Below are positions 1 to 6,806 of a DNA stretch of 18,788 nucleotides, piece after piece. Numbering within the stretch: position 1 is the first letter of the stretch; each line of letters begins with the position of its first letter. The notes beneath the pieces were generated by a model. That model did no database searches, was not told where the DNA came from, and worked only from the letters and a program-made list of their open reading frames with translations. The DNA is taken from contig NCED01000031.1 in assembly GCA_002280485.1 (NCBI GenBank), forward strand, positions 1-18,788, in the 5' to 3' direction. The translations under genes were made by a program, and so were the position numbers. This DNA is from Caulobacterales bacterium 32-69-10 (GTDB taxonomy: Bacteria > Pseudomonadota > Alphaproteobacteria > Caulobacterales > Caulobacteraceae).

Positions 1-227
1 GCGACATGCAGCAGCGCCTTCGACGGAATGCAGCCGACGTTGAGGCAGACGCCGCCCAGCGTCGCGTAGCGCTCGGCCATGAAGGACACGGCCAGAGCCA
101 AGCCGAGCAAGATCGGCAGGGCCCACAGCGGCGCGCCCTGGTCGGCCAAGGTCACGGCGGCCCATAGAAGGCTCAAGAAAAACAGGGGCGCATAGGCGAG
201 ACGGATGACGGACCGGATCTGAGGCAT
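1..227 (-). CDS. Partial chimeric ORF: sterol-desaturase-like N-terminus joined to a dihydrolipoamide-dehydrogenase-type active site
   Basis: This ORF is open at the left edge; 75 codons are visible, starting [17 protein letters not shown]. Residues 1 to about 50 form two hydrophobic helices and resemble the start of fatty-acid/sterol desaturase family membrane proteins (family recognition, moderate). From about residue 52 the sequence changes abruptly to [19 protein letters not shown]. This is the redox-active CxxxxC region of dihydrolipoamide dehydrogenase (Lpd) class flavoproteins, which normally lies about 40 residues into the protein, after an FAD-binding Rossmann motif. That Rossmann motif is absent, so the product is unlikely to be a working Lpd. 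The joint falls in a stretch (GAGCGCTACGCG, read on the minus strand) that would suit both parents. The AraC gene ends 47 bp upstream on the same strand. It could be a real recombination scar or an assembly chimera. Confidence 0.6.
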   Translation of the reverse strand, partial: MPQIRSVIRLAYAPLFFLSLLWAAVTLADQGAPLWALPILLGLALAVSFMAERYATLGGVCLNVGCIPSKALLHV

Positions 228-274
228 CGGGTGGGCTCCTATGGGACCCCACAATGATGCGGTTTGGTCGCGGC

Positions 275-1015
275 CTATTGAACGAACCGATTGCTCTCAG
301 ACCGCATGGCGCTTGACGCCTGCAAGGGCGTCACGCCGAACATGCGTTTCGTGATGCGGTTCAGATGCGCCTGATCCGCGAAGCCGCCGGCCACTGCCGC
401 CTCCGCCAGCCCCGCGCCCGCCGCCATCTCGCGCCCGGCCCTTTGCAGCTTTCGCCACAGCAGCCACTGAGACAGCGGGGCCTGCATCTGCGCCTGGGCC
501 AGAACCCTGAGACGCGCGGGCGACAGGCCGACCGTCCTCGCCGCCCGACCGATCGCCCCGGGCGCCGGATCCCTGGACGCCGACAAAAGCGCGTGTTCCA
601 GTCTTGGATCCAGCCTCCTCTCAGCGACCCCGAGCCCGGCCGCCAAACCGGCGATCACGCACGCCGGCGGCGCTTGGAGCCTCAAGAGCTCCGTGACCCG
701 CTGCGGGGCGACCGCTGCGTCCGCCGGTGCGATCAGCGTCAGGAGACGCGAGGCCAGCGCCGTGTGCGTCTCGAGGTAAAGCAGCAGGGCCGCACCGCCG
801 TCGTCCACCATCCGATGGCGCACACGCGGGCCGAGGATCAGCACCCTGCCCGCCAGCGTGACCTGATCGTCCAGGATCACGCTGACGATGCCGGTTCGCG
901 CTACGATCAGCTGGATCGCGACATGGGCGTGGCTCTCGTGGTCGGCGTAGGGACCCGAATAGGCGGCCCAGCCGTCGCCCATGATGAAATGCCTGTTGGA
1001 TGACGACGTGGACAT
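275..1015 (-). CDS. AraC-family transcriptional regulator
   Basis: This is a cytoplasmic DNA-binding regulator of about 246 aa. The N-terminal half (about residues 8-90) looks like a cupin-type sensing domain, with a conserved-looking stretch [14 protein letters not shown]. The C-terminal half (about 150-240) carries the double helix-turn-helix typical of AraC/XylS proteins, with the second helix region [20 protein letters not shown] and its family-typical F-x-D-x-x-H-x-x-R-x-F-K-x-x-x-G-x-x-P-like pattern. I chose the ATG at 1015 rather than the longer frame from 1093 because the domain starts there and the longer form would run across the upstream region of the divergent DUF305 gene. It lies immediately upstream of the chimeric ORF on the same strand and may regulate the gene that ORF came from. 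The effector is unknown. Confidence 0.85.
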   Translation of the reverse strand: MSTSSSNRHFIMGDGWAAYSGPYADHESHAHVAIQLIVARTGIVSVILDDQVTLAGRVLILGPRVRHRMVDDGGAALLLYLETHTALASRLLTLIAPADAAVAPQRVTELLRLQAPPACVIAGLAAGLGVAERRLDPRLEHALLSASRDPAPGAIGRAARTVGLSPARLRVLAQAQMQAPLSQWLLWRKLQRAGREMAAGAGLAEAAVAGGFADQAHLNRITKRMFGVTPLQASSAMRSESNRFVQ

Positions 1016-1104
1016 GATCTTCGAATTCGTCCGACCGGTTCTGGAGCCGGAACCAACGACAAGCTGGATCGCTGTTCGCAGCATAACGCACAAGGATCAC
1101 AGTC

Positions 1105-1554
1105 ATGAAACGCCTGACCCTCATCGCCGCCGCCTGCGTCCTGGCGGCCGCCTGCTCGCCACAGGCAGAACCCGCCGCCGACGAGACCGCGAGCGCCATG
1201 CCCGCAGGCGACGCCATGATGGCGGACGGCAAGATGGGTGAGATGGACAAGATGGGCATGATGGCCCCTGCCGCCGGCGACAGCGAAGCGACGCGCGGTT
1301 ACAAGGCGGCGATGATGGGCCAGATGGAGAAGATGCCCGCCTATGAGGGCAATGCCGACATCGATTTCATGAAGCAGATGCGCGGCCACCATCAGACGGC
1401 GATCGCCATGGCGCAGGTCCAGTTGGCGCAAGGCGAGGACGCTCAGGCGAAGGAACTGGCTCAGCAGATCATCACCGAGCAGGAGCGCGAGATCGCGGTG
1501 ATCGACGCCTGGCTGGCCTCCCCGGCAGGCACGGAGCCCGCCGGCGAGGGATAA
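1105..1554 (+). CDS. DUF305 family lipoprotein, probable periplasmic metal-binding protein
   Basis: This is a 149-aa exported lipoprotein. It has a short signal sequence ending in a lipobox LAAAC, with Cys17 as the lipidated residue. A Met/Asp-rich segment follows (about residues 32-55, with GKMGEMDKMGMM). The DUF305 core includes DFMKQMRGHHQTAIAMAQ (about 88-105) and a C-terminal EQEREIAVIDAWL helix. The HH pair and the Met-rich stretch are plausible metal ligands. DUF305 proteins often sit in copper or other metal-resistance clusters, which fits the Csp, DUF411 and Czc genes further along. AAGGA lies a few bases before the ATG. The gene diverges from the AraC gene, with 89 bp between the starts. 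A palindrome follows its stop codon. Confidence 0.85.
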   Translation: MKRLTLIAAACVLAAACSPQAEPAADETASAMPAGDAMMADGKMGEMDKMGMMAPAAGDSEATRGYKAAMMGQMEKMPAYEGNADIDFMKQMRGHHQTAIAMAQVQLAQGEDAQAKELAQQIITEQEREIAVIDAWLASPAGTEPAGEG

Positions 1555-1573
1555 TCCCCAGCCATGCGTAACT

Positions 1574-1610
1574 CCAATTGGGCTGGACGTTTCGAAACGT
1601 CCTCGATTGG
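1574..1610. repeat. Perfect 18-bp palindrome with nested flanking CCAAT/ATTGG arms
   Basis: GGACGTTTCGAAACGTCC at 1585-1602 is a perfect inverted repeat without a spacer. It is enclosed by CCAAT (1574-1578) and ATTGG (1606-1610), separated from the core by short unequal loops. It lies 30 bp after the DUF305 stop codon and 16 bp before the acyltransferase ATG. It could be an operator for a dimeric repressor, or a hairpin ending DUF305 transcription. No T-run follows, so a classical intrinsic terminator is not supported. Confidence 0.6.
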
Positions 1611-1618
1611 GGTTGCGC

Positions 1619-2746
1619 ATGACGTCGATTTCGCCGGTGAGCGAGGGCTATCCCTCTGATCTGAGGGCCCTCACAAGCCTTCGTGCCTTCCTGGCGCTCG
1701 GGGTGGTGCTGTTTCATTACCAGCTCCAGTGGGATCCGGCGCTCGGTTACAGCCCCATCATCGAGCGCAGCAGACTGGCGGTCGATGCCTTCTTCATGCT
1801 GTCAGGGTTCATCCTCGCCCACGTCTATGGACCGTCTTTCGCGGCGGGGACCTTCAGCTACCGGCGTTTCATCGTCGCGCGACTGGCGCGCCTCTATCCG
1901 CTGCATCTCGCCGTCTTGGCCGGGGCGGTGTTAATGGTGGCTGGCGCGACGGCGGTCGGAGTACAGTTCAACGCCGCGACCTATACGCTGGACGGACTTT
2001 TCAAGACCCTGTTTCTCGTCCAGGCGTGGTTCCCCAGCGAGACCGGCTACAACTGGAGCGGGCCGTCCTGGTCCCTTTCCGCCGAGTGGTTCGCTTATCT
2101 GCTGTTCCCCGCCTACGCCTTCCTCGCCCTCAAGCTGCGCGCTCGCCCCTGGATCCTGCTCGCCCTGGGCGTGGTCGGCTATATCGCCATCGACGCCGCC
2201 TACGGTGTCTTTTTCGGGAAGGTCCTGCCGCGCGCCGAGGACGACATGGGGATTCTCCGGATCGCGCCGGCCTTCCTGATCGGCATGGCGCTCTACGGCC
2301 TGGGTCGTGGCTTGTCGTGGCGTCGCCCGGTCGCGATCGCGGCCGCCGTGGGAACGACCGCCCTGCTGCTTGTGGGCATGCAGTTCTCGCTGGATGACCG
2401 TCTCGTCGTGGCCTTGACCGCGCCCGTGGTGTTCTGCTGGTCCATGCTGGCCAAGACCGAATGCGAGGGCGTTCTGGCGTCGCCCCCGCTCGTCTTCGCG
2501 GGCGAGGTCTCGTTCGCCCTGTATCTGGTCCATATGCCCATCGTCGTCGCTTACAAGGGCTTGGCGGCCGAGCTCAGGGGGATCGACAGCGGGTTCATCA
2601 TGTCGCCTGTCGAACTGGCCGGTCTGTTCATCGTCACCGCCCTTACCTCGGTTGCCCTGCATCTCCTGGTGGAGAAGCCTGGTCGGTCATGGATCCGCTC
2701 GGCCTTCGAGCGCCGCGACAAGAAAGTCGTCGCGATCGCCGAGTGA
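1619..2746 (+). CDS. Acyltransferase-3 family membrane acyltransferase (OafA/YrhL-like)
   Basis: This is an integral inner-membrane protein of 375 aa with about ten hydrophobic segments, the usual size for an acyltransferase-3 protein without an extra SGNH domain. The family's N-terminal signature is clear: LTSLRAFLALGVVLFHY (residues 18-34) contains the conserved Arg22 and His33. It is followed by DAFFMLSGFILAHVYG, SWSLSAEWFAYLLFP and the late FALYLVHMPIV helix. These enzymes transfer acetyl or other acyl groups to sugars, lipids or small molecules at the membrane; the substrate cannot be told from sequence. I chose the ATG at 1619; an in-frame TTG at 1607 would add four residues but would start inside the palindrome. 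It is followed 35 bp later by an arylamine N-acetyltransferase gene, so the two probably form an operon. Confidence 0.88.
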   Translation: MTSISPVSEGYPSDLRALTSLRAFLALGVVLFHYQLQWDPALGYSPIIERSRLAVDAFFMLSGFILAHVYGPSFAAGTFSYRRFIVARLARLYPLHLAVLAGAVLMVAGATAVGVQFNAATYTLDGLFKTLFLVQAWFPSETGYNWSGPSWSLSAEWFAYLLFPAYAFLALKLRARPWILLALGVVGYIAIDAAYGVFFGKVLPRAEDDMGILRIAPAFLIGMALYGLGRGLSWRRPVAIAAAVGTTALLLVGMQFSLDDRLVVALTAPVVFCWSMLAKTECEGVLASPPLVFAGEVSFALYLVHMPIVVAYKGLAAELRGIDSGFIMSPVELAGLFIVTALTSVALHLLVEKPGRSWIRSAFERRDKKVVAIAE

Positions 2747-2781
2747 CGACCCAGGATCATAGGGAGGCCACGGGATCCGAC

Positions 2782-3600
2782 ATGGATGTTTGCGCCTACC
2801 TGGATCGGATCGGATTCACCGAAGATCCCCGCATCGATCTTCCGACATTGAGGATCCTGCATCAGCGTCATCTGCGGACGATCCCCTACGAAAACCTCGA
2901 TATCCAGCTGGGGCGGTTCGTCCCGACCGACCCCGACCTCGCCTTTCGCAAGCTGGTCACGGACCGCCGGGGCGGCTGGTGTTACGAGATGAACGGCCTG
3001 TTCGGCGCGGCGCTCACGGCGTTGGGCTTCGATGTGACCCTGGTTCATGCGTCGATTGAACAGGGCGCCGCGTCCGTACAGCTCTCTCACCTCGCGCTCG
3101 TGGTGGATATCGGACAACCTTACCTGCTGGATGTGGGGTTCGGTGACGGCCTCCTCGGCCCGATTCCCATCCGGGAGGGCATCCACCGGCAGGGCGAGAG
3201 GCAATTTGGGCTTGAGGCGCTGGGCCAGGGTGTCTGGCGCTTCATCAACCATCCCTCGAGCAGCGTTCGAAGTTTCACCTTCTCGGTCGCGCCCGCCGAC
3301 CCGCAGATCATCGCGAACGACTCGGCGCGTTTGCAGATGGCGGCCAACTCTCCCTATGTGCAAAATCTCGTCTGCCAACGGCACACGGCCCATGGCGTGA
3401 GCGTTCTCCTGGGGCGCGTGCTTTGCAGCCTTCGCTCGGAAACGCCCGAAGTGACCTTTCTGCAATCGGCAGAAGCGTTCACCCGGGCGCTGGAGACCGA
3501 GTTCGGGATCGTACTGCCGGCGGCCTCCGGTCTCTGGGCCACGGTCTGCGAACGGCACGAGGTCCTGTTTCCAGCCTCGCAGGCGACGCTGATCCGGTGA
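2782..3600 (+). CDS. nat: Arylamine N-acetyltransferase
   Basis: This is a cytoplasmic enzyme of 272 aa, the usual length for bacterial NATs. It transfers acetyl from acetyl-CoA to arylamines and hydrazines through a cysteine acyl-enzyme. The catalytic triad is visible and spaced as in the family: Cys67 in RGGWCYEMN, His103 in QLSHLALVVD and Asp117 in YLLDVGFGD. The N-terminal helical domain with the conserved IPYENLDI motif (about residues 34-41) is present. The start is the ATG at 2782, preceded by a strong AGGGAGG at 2761-2767; the longer open frame upstream overlaps the acyltransferase gene in another frame. It is the second gene of a two-gene unit with the membrane acyltransferase. NATs also act in some secondary-metabolite pathways, but nothing else here identifies a pathway. 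Confidence 0.93.
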   Translation: MDVCAYLDRIGFTEDPRIDLPTLRILHQRHLRTIPYENLDIQLGRFVPTDPDLAFRKLVTDRRGGWCYEMNGLFGAALTALGFDVTLVHASIEQGAASVQLSHLALVVDIGQPYLLDVGFGDGLLGPIPIREGIHRQGERQFGLEALGQGVWRFINHPSSSVRSFTFSVAPADPQIIANDSARLQMAANSPYVQNLVCQRHTAHGVSVLLGRVLCSLRSETPEVTFLQSAEAFTRALETEFGIVLPAASGLWATVCERHEVLFPASQATLIR

Positions 3601-3817
3601 AGGTCCGGAGCAAAGCGGGTCGGTCGGCGAAGCGGGTCATCGTCATGATCCCGGCGACGAGGCGAGCGGCCATGAAGCCGCAGTCGCCCGAGCCCGGGCC
3701 GACGTTCGCCTCCAAACGGTCGACCGAATGCGGGGCTGAGACGCGTCCATGATCGCGCAGATCTCGCCCGGGCGACGCCCCGCGTCAGCCGTCGAGCGAT
3801 CCTTGACCCTCAGGCGT

Positions 3818-3840
3818 GGGCTTGGTCTTGAGCCAAGCCC
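3818..3840 (-). terminator. Hairpin just after the NTF2-like gene
   Basis: GGGCTTGG (3818-3825) pairs perfectly with CCAAGCCC (3833-3840) around a 7-nt loop. On the minus strand it starts 5 nt after the stop codon of the NTF2-like gene, a typical place for a terminator. There is no T-run, so it may be Rho-assisted or only protect the transcript end. Confidence 0.45.
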
Positions 3841-3845
3841 CCCGG

Positions 3846-4337
3846 TTACGCGGCTGGCGCGGCGCGCGAGGACCAATGGATGTGCTGGATACGCCAACCA
3901 CCCTCCCCGCGCTTGAGCACCATGGTCTCGACCGTCAGTCGCGTGGTGGCGCTATTGCCCGCCTGGCCGGTCGTGCTCCCTTCGCTCGTGATCCAGGCCA
4001 CGTCGCCATCGACCCATCCCGCGCGACGCGTCATCGTGGACTCAGAGGCCGCCGCATAGGACGCGTCGGCCTGCAGATGGTGCGACGCGTATTCGTCTCG
4101 GGAGCGTTCGGCTCCACCTTCCTCGAAGATCATCACGTCCTCGGCCATGAACGTCAGGGCCGAGGCGGTGTCGCCCGCCTCCAGCGCTGCGTGAAAGGCG
4201 TCCACGACGCTCGCGGCCTCCGCGGCTTCGGGCGCGACCTCCAAGACTTGGGCTGCCTCGACTGTTTGCAGTGCGAACACAGGGGTCGCCGACATCAGCA
4301 GGGCGGTCGCGGCGGCGGCGAAGAGGGCTCGGGACAT
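3846..4337 (-). CDS. Secreted NTF2-like / DUF4440 family protein
   Basis: This is a 163-aa protein with a clear signal peptide, cleaved after about residue 22 (ATPVFA/LQ), so it is probably periplasmic. The mature part has the pattern of the NTF2/SnoaL-like fold: a helical start (VVDAFHAALEAGDTASALTFMAEDVMIFEEGG), a middle region and an antiparallel sheet with strands such as DVAWITSEG, LTVETMVLKRGEGGWRIQHIHWS. Proteins of this type bind small ligands or act as isomerase-like domains; no catalytic function can be assigned. The start at 4337 has GGAG upstream. It lies 81 bp downstream of the Csp gene on the same strand and could be read from the same promoter, although a hairpin overlaps the Csp stop. 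Confidence 0.82.
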   Translation of the reverse strand: MSRALFAAAATALLMSATPVFALQTVEAAQVLEVAPEAAEAASVVDAFHAALEAGDTASALTFMAEDVMIFEEGGAERSRDEYASHHLQADASYAAASESTMTRRAGWVDGDVAWITSEGSTTGQAGNSATTRLTVETMVLKRGEGGWRIQHIHWSSRAAPAA

Positions 4338-4417
4338 GGCGGCTCCAGATCGTTGTGTGAACCTTGACCCTATCTGGTGACGCCGGTCGTTGTCAGCCCT
4401 AGTCTCGGCTCACGCCC

Positions 4418-4439
4418 ATCACGCCCTGGAAGGCGTGAT
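4418..4439 (-). terminator. Hairpin enclosing the stop codon of the Csp-like gene
   Basis: ATCACGCC (4418-4425) and GGCGTGAT (4432-4439) form a perfect 8-bp stem with a 6-nt loop. The TGA stop of the Csp-like gene (4421-4419) lies inside the stem. It may partially end transcription before the NTF2-like gene. No T-run is present. Confidence 0.35.
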
Positions 4440-4832
4440 CGTATCGGCCGCCTTGCGACAGGCGTCCTCGCATCGGCGACAGGCTTCGGCGCAGATCCGG
4501 CAGTGTTCGTGCATGCCCGCGTGCTTCTCGCACTCGGTGGCGCAGGCGGCGCAAGCTTCGGCGCAGACCTTCAACATCCATTTGATCACGGCTTCGTTGC
4601 TGCCGGTGCGGCGGGCACCGACGGCGCCGGTCGCCGCGCATATGTCGGCGCAATCCAGGTCGAGCCGGATGCACTGGACCATGTCGGACACCATGCTTTC
4701 GCCCAGACAGGCGTCCGCGCAGATGCGACAGGTCGCGGCGCAGGCGTAGGCCTCCTCGATCGCTCGGATAAGCGCCTCGTTGGTCTCGCCCTGGACGTGG
4801 GGATGGCTGCCGATCATCGACGCGATATGCAT
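4419..4832 (-). CDS. Four-helix-bundle copper-storage protein (Csp/DUF326 type)
   Basis: This is a cytosolic protein of 137 aa without a signal peptide, as in Csp3-type copper-storage proteins, which hold many Cu(I) ions inside a four-helix bundle. I count 16 cysteines at residues 31, 35, 38, 42, 54, 61, 65, 90, 94, 97, 101, 111, 114, 118, 121 and 125. They are spaced three or four apart along helices, for example CAATCRICADAC and CRICAEACRRCEDAC. The N-terminus carries His10 and His12. The ATG at 4832 is preceded by a good AAGGAAC ribosome site; the long upstream extension of the frame has no domain support. A consensus EcfG promoter sits 34-58 bp upstream. Its presumed role is to buffer cytosolic Cu(I). 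The family assignment is strong, but metal binding is inferred. Confidence 0.9.
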   Translation of the reverse strand: MHIASMIGSHPHVQGETNEALIRAIEEAYACAATCRICADACLGESMVSDMVQCIRLDLDCADICAATGAVGARRTGSNEAVIKWMLKVCAEACAACATECEKHAGMHEHCRICAEACRRCEDACRKAADTITPSRA

Positions 4833-4865
4833 GGTTTTGTTCCTTTCGTGATTGCGTCCCGGATC

Positions 4866-4890
4866 AACGGGGTGTTCCGGGCGATGTTCC
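4866..4890 (-). promoter_or_regulatory. Putative EcfG (general stress sigma factor) promoter for the Csp-like gene
   Basis: Read on the minus strand, GGAAC (4890-4886), a 16-bp spacer and CGTT (4869-4866) match exactly the alphaproteobacterial EcfG/sigma-T consensus GGAAC-N16/17-CGTT. Transcription would begin at about 4858, giving a leader of roughly 25 nt that contains the AAGGAAC ribosome site and ends at the ATG at 4832. The placement is what a real promoter should show. No experiment is known to me. Confidence 0.6.
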
Positions 4891-5106
4891 GCCAAGCATT
4901 GGAAAGGAGGCCGACCTGCGGACTCTAAACATGTTCGTCCCCAGCGCTTGCGGGTCTGATGGGGCCGGCCGATGCAGCCGCCTTCCGGCAATTTATTGCG
5001 ACGGGCCGCAACGCAGCCTGCGCAAACGTTTTCGCTTAGCGCGGCCTGGAGTGTAAACGTGATCAGGCCTCCTGGAAGGCCGACGCCCCCGACAGAGAGC
5101 CTGCCC

Positions 5107-5631
5107 GTGAAGCGCATCACCCACGAAATCGTCGTCGAGGCGGCCCCCGAACGCGTTTGGGGGATCCTCGCCGACATCCCCTCCTACCCGGAGTGGAACC
5201 GATCGACCCGGATCGTTCTGGATCCAAAGACCCCGGACCTGATCACCTACGGACTGACGGCCGTGCGGCCCAACGGCAAGGAACTGCCCTGGACCCTGAA
5301 CGGACGCCTGCTGATCCGCCGTTCGCCCGAACGTCTGTCGTGGCGGCTCGGCCTTCCGGGTTTCGTTTTCCTGGCCATGTCCTACGCGCTCACCCCTCGT
5401 GGCGCCGGGACGCACGTCCTGTTCACCGCCGAAGTGAGCGGGCTGGTCCCGCGTATCTTTCCGAAACATTTTCCGAATCTGCTGCCGCAACCGATGCTCG
5501 GCACGCTTCAGGCCCTCAAGCGCCGCGCCGAGACCGGAAGGCCTAAACCAATCTCCCGGTCATCGACCCCGAAGAAGGTATCGACCCAGAAGAAGCTTCG
5601 GCACGGCGGACGTCCACCCCGGCGACGGTGA
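5107..5631 (+). CDS. SRPBCC family protein (polyketide cyclase/START-like fold)
   Basis: This is a soluble protein of 174 aa from a GTG at 5107; an open frame extends further upstream but lacks domain content. The SRPBCC pattern is clear: VKRITHEIVVEAAPERVWGI with the helix DIPSYPEWN and a following strand STRIVLDPKT, then PERLSWRLGLPGFVFLAMSY and a final helix up to ALKRRAE (about residue 140). The fold has a deep hydrophobic cavity for lipids or aromatic ligands. The last roughly 33 residues are unusually basic and low in complexity (SSTPKKVSTQKK...GGRPPRRR), outside the domain, so the C-terminus may be a drifted extension. It diverges from the Csp-like gene, with 274 bp between them, and converges on the Tyr/Gly-rich gene. 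The ligand is unknown. Confidence 0.82.
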   Translation: MKRITHEIVVEAAPERVWGILADIPSYPEWNRSTRIVLDPKTPDLITYGLTAVRPNGKELPWTLNGRLLIRRSPERLSWRLGLPGFVFLAMSYALTPRGAGTHVLFTAEVSGLVPRIFPKHFPNLLPQPMLGTLQALKRRAETGRPKPISRSSTPKKVSTQKKLRHGGRPPRRR

Positions 5632-5700
5632 TGTCAAAAGGAACTCGTGGGCCAAGGCCGGCGAACCTATCCCGTCGGCCTCGCGGTCCGCACAGACGAC

Positions 5701-5730
5701 GTTCGACCGCAGGCGCGCCTGCGGTCGAAC
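5701..5730. terminator. Perfect 30-bp palindrome between convergent genes
   Basis: GTTCGACCGCAGGCG (5701-5715) is followed immediately by its exact reverse complement (5716-5730). The centre GGCGCGCC would form the loop, leaving a stem of at least 13 bp on either strand. It lies between two convergent genes (ends at 5631 and 5775), which suits a bidirectional terminator. It could also be a copy of a dispersed palindromic repeat. There is no T-run on either side. Confidence 0.6.
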
Positions 5731-5774
5731 ACGGCATGAAAGAGAAAGCGTGGCACCCTCCTAAGAGGGGTTAT

Positions 5775-6194
5775 CTACCACCGGCGATCGTGCTGGCGCT
5801 CGTGCCGACGGTCCTCGCGGCGGTGCTGACGGTCGTGCTGTCGATGCGCCCGCCGGTCTTGACGGTAATCGCCCCGGTCGTAGTAACCGCCGCCGTTGCC
5901 GTAGACATACCCTCTCGACCGGTCGTAATACCCGCTGTTTCCGTAATAACCATTGTTGCCATAGTAGCCGCTCTGATTCCCGTAGTAGCCGGCTTGGGAG
6001 CCATAGGACCGATTACGGTTTGAACTGGACGCGATAGCCGCGCCGGCGAGCGCTCCGACCGCGGCCCCAATGACAACGTTGCGACCGTTGTCGTGGTGGT
6101 CACGTCCATAGTAGGAACTCTGAGCGGCGACGGGTGTCGCGGCCAGCATCGCCATCGCCAGACCGCCGATGGCAAATGATCTGAAAATCTTCAT
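5775..6194 (-). CDS. Secreted Tyr/Gly-rich basic protein with a glycine-zipper segment
   Basis: This protein of 139 aa has a signal peptide, cleaved after about residue 24 (TPVAA/QSS), so it is exported. Residues 39-55 (NVVIGAAVGALAGAAIA) have small residues every three or four positions, as in glycine-zipper outer-membrane or surface proteins. Then come tandem tyrosine-glycine units (about residues 66-110: GYYGNQS, GYYGNNG, YYGNSG, GYYD) and a strongly basic His/Arg/Asp tail (QDRRAHRQHDRQHRRED...). No enzyme motif is visible. Similar small exported proteins occur in alphaproteobacteria without known function; the repeats suggest a surface or structural role (inference). The AAGG site lies about 11 nt before the ATG. 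An overlapping frame (5771-6175) is a shadow. Confidence 0.8.
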   Translation of the reverse strand: MKIFRSFAIGGLAMAMLAATPVAAQSSYYGRDHHDNGRNVVIGAAVGALAGAAIASSSNRNRSYGSQAGYYGNQSGYYGNNGYYGNSGYYDRSRGYVYGNGGGYYDRGDYRQDRRAHRQHDRQHRREDRRHERQHDRRW

Positions 6195-6227
6195 TATCGA
6201 TGTGTCCTTGGTTCAATCATCTGGGCA

Positions 6228-6258
6228 AAGCGCCGACGTCGACGATCAGTTGGCGCTT
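6228..6258. repeat. Inverted repeat upstream of the Tyr/Gly-rich gene
   Basis: AAGCGCC (6228-6234) and GGCGCTT (6252-6258) are perfect 7-bp arms around a 17-bp spacer. The repeat lies 34 bp upstream of the start at 6194, so it may be an operator or a leader hairpin. Confidence 0.35.
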
Positions 6259-6523
6259 TACGGCCTGAACGAGATGAACCCACGGCGTTCATACTCTATT
6301 CATCCTTAACCGCCCCGGTTCGGGTCGTCTCCGTCGTTCAGAGCTGTGAGTCCACGGTGGCGGATCGCTTCAGCGACGTGGGTTTCGACCGGGATTCCAT
6401 TCATAAGACAGAGGGCATTCCTCTGATCCCGCGTGTGATCGCTGCCGCGATGCCGTCTTGACGGATGTGCGCGTCTTCCGGGGCTATGGACGCCATCGTC
6501 TTGATGAACCCAGAGTGATGGTC

Positions 6524-6579
6524 ACCCCTCCGTTTCAACCATGCCGTCAACTGGCACCGCCTTCATGGCTGGGAGGGGT
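6524..6579. repeat. Two-part inverted repeat in the gene-less stretch
   Basis: ACCCCTCC (6524-6531) pairs with GGAGGGGT (6572-6579). Inside this, CCATG (6539-6543) pairs with CATGG (6564-6568), giving a stem with an uneven internal loop and a 20-nt terminal loop. It could fold as RNA on either strand. No function is recognised. Confidence 0.35.
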
Positions 6580-6731
6580 CCGCCTCGTAGAGTCGCGGTC
6601 TTCAGTCCTTGGCACCTGTGAGGATGTCGTATGTGACCGCGCCTCCACAGCAGATCGGAATCCTTCACCACAAGGATGACGTGCGGGCCGATCTTACAAA
6701 CGCGTCAATGTGCGCAGCCCGTCGATCGCCT

Positions 6732-6764
6732 GAGAAGCGCACCACCCATCGAGGCGCGCTTCTC
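6732..6764. repeat. Inverted repeat upstream of the Fic gene
   Basis: GAGAAGCGC (6732-6740) and GCGCTTCTC (6756-6764) are perfect 9-bp arms with a 15-bp spacer. It ends 13 bp before the shared CTTAAACCCCAA box, so it may insulate the Fic transcript from upstream reading or serve as a binding site. Confidence 0.4.
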
Positions 6765-6777
6765 GCGGCAAGCCATC

Positions 6778-6806
6778 CTTAAACCCCAAAAACTTTCAAA
6801 ATTATG
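6778..6806 (+). promoter_or_regulatory. Shared CTTAAACCCCAA box and putative promoter of the Fic gene
   Basis: CTTAAACCCCAAAA starts at 6778, exactly 76 nt before the Fic ATG. The same 12-bp core occurs at 18505 and 18536 upstream of the second Fic-type gene. CTTAAA (6778-6783), a 17-bp spacer and ATTATG (6801-6806) could serve as weak -35/-10 elements. Conservation between two diverged genes suggests a regulator site or promoter. Confidence 0.5.

Noticed and set aside
1049..1080. GGAAC upstream of the DUF305 gene as an EcfG promoter
   Set aside because: No CGTT follows at 16 or 17 bp.
6263..6286. TGAAC-N15-CGTT on the minus strand upstream of the Tyr/Gly-rich gene as an EcfG promoter
   Set aside because: Both the -35 box (TGAAC rather than GGAAC) and the spacer (15) deviate from the consensus.
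6458..6679. 73-codon plus-strand open frame in the gene-less stretch
   Set aside because: No ribosome site, no domain, and the composition reads like translated non-coding DNA.
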